From Pseudomonadota bacterium (GTDB lineage: Bacteria > Pseudomonadota > Alphaproteobacteria > Acetobacterales > Acetobacteraceae), in NCBI GenBank assembly GCA_021826485.1, contig JAKAZX010000196.1:1-7443 (forward strand): 7,443 nucleotides of DNA. Direction: 5' to 3'. Of this stretch, positions 1 through 5,535 are shown in pieces. Numbering within the stretch: position 1 is the stretch's first letter; each line of letters opens with the position of its first letter. The notes beneath the pieces were generated by a model that was given only the letters and a program-made list of their open reading frames with translations, was not told where the DNA came from and did no database searches. A program made the translations under genes and the position numbers.

Positions 1-3000
1 GCGGCGCGGGGCCGGGCGGTGGCGGGCCGGGCGGGTTCGGCGGCGGCGGTGCCGGCGGTGGCGCCGCGGGAAGCGGCGCGCGGGTGCTGGGTCAGGGCGG
101 GTTCGGTGCCGGCAGTTCGCCGGGCTACACCGGCGGCGGGGGCCTCGGTGCCGGGGGCGACATCTTCATCCAGCAGGGCGGCACGCTGGCGATCGAGGGC
201 ACGGGCGGGCTGGCGGCCGGCACGGTCCAGGGTGGCGCCGGCGGGAGCAGCGCCAGCGTCACGAACGGCGACGCCTTCGGGTCCGCCCTGTTCATCCAGG
301 GCAACCAGAGCGTCACCCTCGACGCCGGGAGCGGCAACACGCTCGCGGTCAGCGGCGTCATCGCCGATCAGAACGGGGCGTGGTTCAGCCTCGGCAACAC
401 CGTGGCCGACAGCGGCGCCTCGAACGCCGGGACGCCGAATGCCGGCATCGGCACGCTGGTGATCGGTGCCGGCGTGGTGCAGCTCGATGCCGCCAACACG
501 TTCAGCGGGCCGCTGGTGGTGCAGGGCGGCGGCGATGCGCTGAGCATCTCCGCCGACGATCAGCTCGGCATCGCCGCGGTCGGCGGCAGCGTCGATCCGA
601 ACGTGCTGACGCTGGATGCGGGCAGTACACTCGATCTGACGGCGGGGTTCACGCTCGATCATGCGATCGTGGCGGCGGGCGATCCGACCTTCGTCGTGCA
701 GCCGGGCAGCCTGGTCGTCGATACCGCGCCGATCACAGACGGGACGACGCCCGGCACGCTGGAGGTGACCGGCGGCGGCGCGCTGGAACTGGCGGGAACC
801 GGCGACAGCTACTCCGGCGGCACGACGGTCACGCCCGGCAGCACGCTGATCGTCGCGGCGGCGGATGCGACCGGCAGCGGCACCGCGACGTTCCTGGGCG
901 CGAGCCGGCTGGTGGTCGATCCGGGCGCCAGCTTCGGCGGGGCCGCGCAGGCGACGCCGGGTGCCGGGGCGGTGCTGGAACTGGCCGGGACCAGCGCCGG
1001 AAACCTGGACGGCATCGGCACGACGATCACCGGCTTCGATACCATCGTCCTCGATTCCGGGAGTGACTGGACGCTGCGCGGCACCGGCGCGGGCTTCGCC
1101 GCCGCATCGCTCATCACCGGCTTCGTGCAGGGCCAGACGCTCGATCTGACGAATGTCGGGCTGGAGACATCGGCCACCATCGGCGCGGGGAACCTGCTGA
1201 CGCTCGCGGGCGGGAGCGCGGCGGTGACGCTGCATCTCGATCCCGCGGCGAACTATGCGGGCGAATACGTCCTGCTCGGCAGCGACGGTGCGACCGGCAC
1301 GACGGTCGGGCTGGTGCAGAACACGTTCACCATCGCCAGCGCCGCGCAGTGGAACACCGATGTCGGGCTGATCGACACCGGCGGGGCGGATGCGGCGGCG
1401 AACGTGCCCTATACGTTCGACATTGCCGGTTCCTTCGCGCCCACGGCGGCGATGGCGGCGGTGAACCTGGATGCGGGGGCGAGCCTGCTGATCCAGGGCA
1501 ACGGCGCGACGCTGAACGGCAGCGGCGGCAATGCCGGGCTGCTGGTCCATGGCGGCGCGGTGACGATCGACAATCTGGCGCTCGACAACATGCGCGCGGT
1601 GGGCGGCGCCGGCGGCAGCGGCCTTGCCGGCGGCGGCGGCGGCGCGGGGCTGGGCGGGGCGCTGTTCGTCGCGTCGGGCGCGTCGGTCGCGCTGTCCGGC
1701 GTGTCGTTTGCCGGGGATTCGGCGACCGGCGGGGCCGGCGGCGCCGCCGGCGCCGGCGGCTACGGCGGCGGCGGCGGGCTGGGCGCCGGCGGCCACAGCG
1801 GCGGGGTCGGCGGGTCCGGCACCGCGGGCGGCACGGGCGGCGGATTGTCCACGCCGATCCCCGGCGTGGCCACGGGCACCGGCGCGTTCGGTGCCGGCGG
1901 CAGCACCGGGGCAACCGCCCTCCGCCCCGGCGGCTTCGGCGGCGGCGGCGCGGCGGCGTTTTCGGGCGCCGGCGCCGGCGGCTTCGGCGGTGGCGGCGGG
2001 GGAGTCAACGCCTTCGCAGGCGGGGACGGCGCCGGCGGCTTCGGTGCCGGCGGCGGGTCCGGTTCGGGCGGCGGCGGCGGGCTGGGCGCCGGCGGCGATG
2101 TCTTCGTCCAGGCGGGCGGCGCGCTCAGCATCAGCGCCGGCACGCTGGCGGCCGGGACCGTCACGGGCGGCGCGGGGTCCGCCGGCGCGGCCAAGGGTGG
2201 CGCCTTCGGCTCCGCCCTGTTCCTTCAGGGCAACCAGACGGTCACGCTGGACCCCGGCAGCGGGCAGACGCTGGGCATCGGCGGCGGGATCGCCGATCAG
2301 ACCGGGTCGCTGCCGCCGGCGAGCAGCCGCGGTGCCGGCGGCGTGGTTGTCGATGGCGCCGGCGTGGTGGTGATGCAGGCGGCGAACACCTACACCGGCG
2401 GCACCACGCTGGACGGCGGCACGCTGGATGTCGCGGCGGCCGGCGCGGCGGGCGGCGGGGGCGTCACCTTCGATGCGTCCGCGGTGCTGCGCATCGACAC
2501 GGCGGCGCTGGCGGGTTCGGGCAGCAGCCTGAGCTTCGCGAACGCGCTGGCCGGTTTCTCGGCGGCGACGCAGGGCAGCGTCGATCTGACCGGGCTGACC
2601 TTCGTTGCCGGGCAGATGACGGCATCGGTCGCCGGCGGGGTGCTGGCGGTCGGCAACGGCAGCCAGACGGTGGCGCTGGCGCTCGGCAGCGGCGGGCAGG
2701 GGTTCTATCGGCTGGCCGCCGACGGCTCCGGCGGCACGTTGGTGACGGCCTGCTTCGCCGCCGGCACGCGGATCGCGACCGCGGCGGGCGAGGTGCCGGT
2801 GGAGGCGCTGCGCACGGGCGATGCGATCCGCGCCGCCGATGGCGCGCTGCGGCGGCTGTGCTGGCTCGGCCATCGCACCATCGATTGCCGGCGGCATCCG
2901 CGGCCGTGGGATGTCTGGCCGGTGCGGGTGGCGGCGCATGCGTTCGGCCCCGGCCGGCCGCACCGGGCGCTGTATCTGTCGCCCGATCATGCGGTGTTCG

Positions 3001-3710
3001 CGGACGGGGTGCTGATCCCGGTCCGCTATCTGGTGAACGGCGCGACGGTGGTGCAGGCGCCGCGCGAACGGGTCACCTACTACCATGTCGAACTGCCGCG
3101 GCATGACGTGGTGCTGGCCGAGGGGCTGGCCTGCGAAAGCTATCTGGACACCGGCAACCGGGCGGCGTTCGCCAATGCCGGCACGACGGTCATGCTGCAT
3201 GCCGACTTCGCCCGTGGCGTGTGGGCGCGCGCGTCGTGTGCGCCGCTGGTGACGGCGGGGGCGGCGGTGCAGGCGGTGCGGCGGGGGCTGCTGGCGCGGG
3301 CGCGCGGCCTGGGGCATCGCGGCACGCGGGCGGCCTGCCTGCGGGTGCTGGCGGGCGGCAGGGTGCTGCGGCCGGTGGCAGACACGGCGGGGCTGCGCTG
3401 GCGGCTGCCGGCGGGGGTGGCGGCGGTGTGGCTGGTCTCCCGCAGCGCGGTGCCGGCCTGGACCGATCCGGAGGCCGCGGATCACCGCCGGCTGGGGGTG
3501 GCGGTCGGGCGGATCGAGCTGGATGGTGCCGCGCTGGCGCTGGACGATGCCCGGCTGGGCGAGGGCTGGCACGCGCCGGAAGGCGGCTGGCGCTGGACCG
3601 ACGGGGATGCGCTGCTGGCCACCGGCGGCGCGCGCGAACTGACGCTGACCCTCGCCATGACTGCCCGCTACTGGCGTCCCGCGGTGGGAACCGCCCATCG
3701 GGCCGCCTGA
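1..3710 (+). CDS. Glycine-rich beta-helix/autotransporter-repeat surface protein with C-terminal Hint domain (5' end outside window)
   Basis: About 1,235 codons are visible. The frame is open from base 3 to the TGA at 3708-3710, so the gene starts upstream; the GTG at 84 lies inside a Gly-rich tract that matches an internal repeat and is not a credible start. Order of parts: Gly-rich tract (3-150); beta-strand repeats of the autotransporter-associated (PATR) kind, such as the SYSGGTTVTPGSTLIV stretch near 810-855; a pectin-lyase-like stretch (about 1320-1590); a long Gly-rich region (1602-2096); a second beta-strand block ending in AANTYTGGTTLDGGTLDV (about 2379-2432); a Hint domain starting with Cys at 2751; and a C-terminal cap to the stop. 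Such proteins are normally exported and surface-associated (family knowledge). No C-terminal autotransporter beta-barrel is present, and any signal peptide would lie outside the window. Role as an adhesin or matrix protein is inferred; the Hint assignment is firm. Confidence 0.88.
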   Translation, partial: GAGPGGGGPGGFGGGGAGGGAAGSGARVLGQGGFGAGSSPGYTGGGGLGAGGDIFIQQGGTLAIEGTGGLAAGTVQGGAGGSSASVTNGDAFGSALFIQGNQSVTLDAGSGNTLAVSGVIADQNGAWFSLGNTVADSGASNAGTPNAGIGTLVIGAGVVQLDAANTFSGPLVVQGGGDALSISADDQLGIAAVGGSVDPNVLTLDAGSTLDLTAGFTLDHAIVAAGDPTFVVQPGSLVVDTAPITDGTTPGTLEVTGGGALELAGTGDSYSGGTTVTPGSTLIVAAADATGSGTATFLGASRLVVDPGASFGGAAQATPGAGAVLELAGTSAGNLDGIGTTITGFDTIVLDSGSDWTLRGTGAGFAAASLITGFVQGQTLDLTNVGLETSATIGAGNLLTLAGGSAAVTLHLDPAANYAGEYVLLGSDGATGTTVGLVQNTFTIASAAQWNTDVGLIDTGGADAAANVPYTFDIAGSFAPTAAMAAVNLDAGASLLIQGNGATLNGSGGNAGLLVHGGAVTIDNLALDNMRAVGGAGGSGLAGGGGGAGLGGALFVASGASVALSGVSFAGDSATGGAGGAAGAGGYGGGGGLGAGGHSGGVGGSGTAGGTGGGLSTPIPGVATGTGAFGAGGSTGATALRPGGFGGGGAAAFSGAGAGGFGGGGGGVNAFAGGDGAGGFGAGGGSGSGGGGGLGAGGDVFVQAGGALSISAGTLAAGTVTGGAGSAGAAKGGAFGSALFLQGNQTVTLDPGSGQTLGIGGGIADQTGSLPPASSRGAGGVVVDGAGVVVMQAANTYTGGTTLDGGTLDVAAAGAAGGGGVTFDASAVLRIDTAALAGSGSSLSFANALAGFSAATQGSVDLTGLTFVAGQMTASVAGGVLAVGNGSQTVALALGSGGQGFYRLAADGSGGTLVTACFAAGTRIATAAGEVPVEALRTGDAIRAADGALRRLCWLGHRTIDCRRHPRPWDVWPVRVAAHAFGPGRPHRALYLSPDHAVFADGVLIPVRYLVNGATVVQAPRERVTYYHVELPRHDVVLAEGLACESYLDTGNRAAFANAGTTVMLHADFARGVWARASCAPLVTAGAAVQAVRRGLLARARGLGHRGTRAACLRVLAGGRVLRPVADTAGLRWRLPAGVAAVWLVSRSAVPAWTDPEAADHRRLGVAVGRIELDGAALALDDARLGEGWHAPEGGWRWTDGDALLATGGARELTLTLAMTARYWRPAVGTAHRAA
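132..1320 (+). repeat. Internal protein duplication, copy 1
   Basis: The copy opens with GGGGLGAGGDIFIQQGGTLA (from 132) and continues with GTVQGGAGG, AFGSALFIQGNQSVTLDAGS, VSGVIADQNG and VIGAGVVQLDAANTFSG (to about 515). It then runs through beta-strand repeats to a GFVQGQTLDLTNV...YVLLGSDGATGTTVGLV block ending near 1320. Each of these blocks has a counterpart in the same order in copy 2. The first block is offset by 1,938 bases. Confidence 0.75.
1602..2096 (+). repeat. Glycine-rich low-complexity region coding for GG(A/F/L)G-type repeats
   Basis: Within the surface-protein gene, codons GGC, GGG and GCC dominate, giving runs such as GGGGGLGAGG and GGFGGGG. A short non-glycine beta segment (LFVASGASVALSGVSF, about 1662-1710) interrupts the tract. 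The run is in frame and made of trinucleotide units, so changes in repeat number would alter tract length without breaking the frame. Similar tracts occur in extended bacterial surface and matrix proteins. Confidence 0.75.
2070..2748 (+). repeat. Internal protein duplication, copy 2 (shortened)
   Basis: The copy opens with GGGGLGAGGDVFVQAGGALS (from 2070) and continues with GTVTGGAGS, AFGSALFLQGNQTVTLDPGS, IGGGIADQTG and VDGAGVVVMQAANTYTGG (to about 2405). It ends with a GSVDLTGLTF...FYRLAADGSGGTLVT block just before the Hint Cys. It lacks about 500 bases of the middle beta-strand section found in copy 1. Bases as well as residues match in the opening block (the GCAACCAGA..GTCAC stretch), so this looks like true duplication and not only shared composition. 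Confidence 0.75.
2751..3182 (+). other. Hint domain (Hint_2 type) within the surface protein
   Basis: The domain begins with the expected nucleophile in the sequence ACFAAGTRIAT (Cys codon 2751-2753), followed by VPVEALRTGD. The central histidine motif is LSPDHAVF (His codon 2988-2990), equivalent to the TxxH block of inteins and hedgehog proteins. It closes with ESYLDTGNRAAF (to about 3171). Known Hint domains make a thioester at the leading Cys and cleave the peptide bond there. The Asn plus Cys/Ser/Thr junction needed for intein splicing is not seen at the end, so cleavage or transfer of the N-terminal part to a nucleophile is more likely than splicing. This mechanism is inferred by homology. 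Confidence 0.85.
3183..3707 (+). other. C-terminal cap region after the Hint domain
   Basis: About 175 residues follow the Hint domain. Recognisable elements are a CAPLVTAG segment near 3237-3261, an Arg/Ala-rich helix-like stretch (about 3270-3345), a VWLVSRSAVPA strand near 3425-3458, a DHRRLGVAVGRIELDG segment (about 3480-3528) and a GWHAPEGGWRWTDGDA motif (about 3561-3609). From memory, very similar tails follow Hint domains in other Acetobacteraceae proteins; I know no assigned function. Alternating hydrophobic strands and conserved Trp residues suggest a beta-sandwich, possibly sugar-binding, but this is inference. Confidence 0.5.
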
Positions 3711-3723
3711 CGCCGCCGGTCAG
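3707..3723. terminator. Small inverted repeat spanning the two convergent stop codons (possible weak bidirectional terminator)
   Basis: CTGAC (3707-3711), a 7-base spacer, then GTCAG (3719-3723). The arms include the TGA of the plus gene and the TGA of the minus gene, so part of the symmetry follows automatically from two facing stops. There is no T-run on either side, so intrinsic termination is doubtful. Confidence 0.2.
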
Positions 3724-4496
3724 CCGCGCGGTGCCCCGATCGGCGGGGCCGCGTCGGTCATGTCGGCGAGCACCTCGGCGACGTGGCGCACCTTGACCGC
3801 GCTGCCCTCGCGGGACAGCCGGCCGGCCATGTTGAGCAGGCAGCCGAGATCGCCGGCCAGCAGCGTGTCCGCCCCGGTCGCGGCGATGTCGCGCGCCTTG
3901 TCGGTCACCATGCGCGTCGAGATCGCCGGGTATTTCACGCAGAACGTGCCGCCGAAGCCGCAGCACACCTCCGGCTCCTGCATTTCCGTGAGGGTCAGGC
4001 CGGCGACTCTGCCGAGCAGCCGGCGCGGCTGCTGCTTGATGCCGAGTTCGCGCAGGCCCGAGCAACTGTCGTGGTAGGTGACGGTGCCGGCATAGCGCGC
4101 CTCCACCGCCGGGACGCCCATCACATCGACCAGGAAGCTGACCAGTTCATGGCAGCGCGCGCCCAGCGCGGCGGCGCGCGCCTTCAGGTTGGGGTCGTCG
4201 TCGAACAGATGCGGCAGATGCTCGCGCAGCATGCCGCCGCAACTGCCGGACGGCACCACCACGTAGTCGAAGCCGCCGAACGCATCGAGGATCCCGCGCG
4301 CCAGATCGCGCGCGGTCGCCCGGTCGCCGCTGTTGTAGGCGGGCTGGCCGCAGCAGGTCTGCGCCCGCGGCACCTCCACCTGGCAGCCGGCTTGTTCCAG
4401 CAGCCGGATGGCGGCGAACCCGACGGTCGGGCGATACAGATCGACGAGGCAGGTGACGAACAGGCCGACGCGGGGGTTTTGCGGGGGCGGGGGCAT
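3720..4496 (-). CDS. lutA: LutA/YkgE-type (Fe-S)-binding protein with two CCG domains
   Basis: 258 residues, the usual length for LutA/YkgE (about 240-260). Two cysteine-rich CCG (DUF224) domains are visible. The first has C16, CCG at 48-50 (TCCGQPAYNSG) and C86 (GSCGGM). The second has C145 (HDSCSGLREL), CCG at 178-180 (VCCGFGGTFC) and C219. These are the cluster-ligand motifs shared with HdrB, GlpC and GlcF. There is no CxxCxxC ferredoxin motif, which separates it from GlcF and GlpC. In LutABC systems LutA works with LutB and LutC in cytosolic oxidation of L-lactate to pyruvate (family knowledge). Here neither partner is adjacent: the next gene downstream is convergent and the next upstream is divergent. 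The ATG at 4496 is the only reasonable start and has no clear Shine-Dalgarno sequence before it. The lutA symbol describes the family; the lactate role is unproven. Confidence 0.85.
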   Translation of the reverse strand: MPPPPQNPRVGLFVTCLVDLYRPTVGFAAIRLLEQAGCQVEVPRAQTCCGQPAYNSGDRATARDLARGILDAFGGFDYVVVPSGSCGGMLREHLPHLFDDDPNLKARAAALGARCHELVSFLVDVMGVPAVEARYAGTVTYHDSCSGLRELGIKQQPRRLLGRVAGLTLTEMQEPEVCCGFGGTFCVKYPAISTRMVTDKARDIAATGADTLLAGDLGCLLNMAGRLSREGSAVKVRHVAEVLADMTDAAPPIGAPRG

Positions 4497-4520
4497 GGGT
4501 GCAATCTAGCGCCCACCGCC

Positions 4521-4550
4521 CGCCCGGGCGAGATGCCGCCCCCCGGCATC
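4521..4550. promoter_or_regulatory. Two adjacent inverted repeats in the divergent intergenic region
   Basis: Bases 4521-4530 are a perfect 10-base palindrome (CGCCCGGGCG). Immediately beside it, GATGCCG (4532-4538) and CGGCATC (4544-4550) form a perfect 7-base-pair stem with a loop of five C residues. Both sit in the 82 bases between the divergent lutA-like gene and the lyase operon. They could be operator half-sites for a shared regulator, or a hairpin in the leader of the lyase mRNA. Short G+C palindromes occur by chance in DNA of this composition, so function is uncertain. Confidence 0.35.
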
Positions 4551-4566
4551 CGACCCGCGGGCCATG

Positions 4567-4571
4567 AAGGG
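4567..4571 (+). promoter_or_regulatory. Shine-Dalgarno sequence that sets the lyase start at 4579
   Basis: AAGGG lies 7 bases before the ATG at 4579, an ideal spacing. An in-frame ATG at 4564 overlaps this site and has no comparable site upstream of it, so 4579 is the preferred start. The protein then begins MTDLPARIDI. Confidence 0.65.
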
Positions 4572-4578
4572 CCGCGCC

Positions 4579-5535
4579 ATGACCGATCTTCCCGCCCGCA
4601 TCGACATCGCCGAGGAAGGCCCGCGCGAGGGTTTCCAGATCGAGAAGGGGCCGATCGCCACCGCCGACAAGATCGCGCTGATCGACGCGCTGTCGGCGAC
4701 CGGTCTCGCCACCATCCAGGCCGCATCGTTCGTCAACCCGGCGCTGGTGCCCGGCTGGGCGGATGCCGAGGCGGTGGTGGGCGGCTTCACGCCGCGCCCG
4801 GGGGTGGCCTACACGGCGCTCTGGTTCAACCACGCCGGGCTCGACCGCGCACTCGCGTTCCGCGACCGGCTGCATCTGGTTGGCTCGATCTCGCTCAGCG
4901 CGTCGGAGGCGTTTTCCCGCAAGAACCTGAACCGCGACCGGCCCGGCCAGTTGGTGGCGATGCGCCGGCAGACGGCGGCGCATCTGGCGGCCGGCGTGCC
5001 GGTCACGCGGCTGCTGGTGATGGCGGCGTTCGGCTGCAACTACGCGGGCGACATCGCGGCGGAAACGGTGCTGGCGACCATCGTGGACGGCCTGGCGGTG
5101 GCGGCGGAGGCGGGGGTGACGCCGGGCGACCTGTCGCTGGCCGACACGATGGGCTGGGCGACGCCGGCGCGGATCGAGCGGCTGGTGGGCGCGGTGCGGG
5201 ACCGCTGGCCGGCGCTGCGGCTGTCGCTCCATCTGCACGACACGCGCGGCCTTGGCATCGCCAATGCGCATGCCGGGCTGCGGCTGGGGGTGGCGCGGTT
5301 CGATACCGCCGTGGGCGGCCTGGGCGGCTGCCCGTTCGCCGGCCAGCCGGGCGCGCCGGGCAACATCGCGACCGAGGAACTGGTGCTGCTGTGCGAGGAG
5401 ATGGGCATCGCCACCGGCGTCGATCTGGCCGCGCTGATCGCCGCCGCGCGGCTGGCCGAGCGGATCGTCGGCCGCACGCTGCCCAGCACGCTGCTGCGCT
5501 CCGGCCCGCTCGCGCCGTTCCGGCACGCCGCATGA
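4579..5535 (+). CDS. HMG-CoA lyase-family acyl-CoA lyase (HMGL-like TIM barrel), probably not HMG-CoA-specific
   Basis: 318 residues, normal for the family (about 300-330). Family marks: GPREGFQIEKG at 14-24 (usual form GPRDGLQNE), SFVNP at 50-54, DTMGWATP at 189-196, HLHDTRG at 218-224 (the two metal-binding His), GGLGGCP at 246-252 with the catalytic Cys at 251, and APGNIATE at 259-266 (metal-binding Asn). Members cleave a 3-hydroxy-3-methyl acyl-CoA into an acyl-CoA and a keto acid in the cytosol, using Mg or Mn. Two conserved positions differ: Glu17 replaces the metal-binding Asp, and Gln47 replaces the Glu found in the usual IE-x-x-SFV segment. The stop overlaps the start of a CoA-transferase gene (ATGA), so the two are coupled. 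A citramalyl-CoA or related substrate is plausible from this pairing. The lyase fold is certain and the substrate unknown. Confidence 0.88.
   Translation: MTDLPARIDIAEEGPREGFQIEKGPIATADKIALIDALSATGLATIQAASFVNPALVPGWADAEAVVGGFTPRPGVAYTALWFNHAGLDRALAFRDRLHLVGSISLSASEAFSRKNLNRDRPGQLVAMRRQTAAHLAAGVPVTRLLVMAAFGCNYAGDIAAETVLATIVDGLAVAAEAGVTPGDLSLADTMGWATPARIERLVGAVRDRWPALRLSLHLHDTRGLGIANAHAGLRLGVARFDTAVGGLGGCPFAGQPGAPGNIATEELVLLCEEMGIATGVDLAALIAAARLAERIVGRTLPSTLLRSGPLAPFRHAA

Noticed and set aside
84..86. GTG at 84 as the start of the surface protein
   Set aside because: The frame is open upstream to the window edge and codes for the same Gly-rich sequence that precedes copy 2 of the internal duplication.
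1602..2096. Mycobacterial PE-PGRS-like protein
   Set aside because: Gly-rich repeats look similar, but the Hint domain, the beta-strand repeats and the neighbouring genes do not fit a PE-PGRS protein.
2440..2470. G-quadruplex candidate in the G-rich coding sequence
   Set aside because: G-runs of this kind are expected from Gly codons throughout the gene and no regular four-run arrangement stands out.
1349..3106. Long Arg-rich open frame overlapping the surface protein gene
   Set aside because: Shadow of the Gly-rich gene: GGC codons read in another frame give Arg/Ala runs, with no recognisable domain.
3183..3710. C-terminal autotransporter beta-barrel
   Set aside because: The C-terminus lacks the amphipathic strand series and the terminal aromatic residue of autotransporter barrels, and ends in Arg-Ala-Ala.
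3783..5531. Long plus-strand open frame fused upstream of the CoA-transferase (583 extra codons)
   Set aside because: It runs antisense to the lutA-like gene and out of frame through the lyase gene; the product is Arg/Ala/Gly-biased without family motifs. The CoA-transferase family N-terminus begins at the ATG at 5532.
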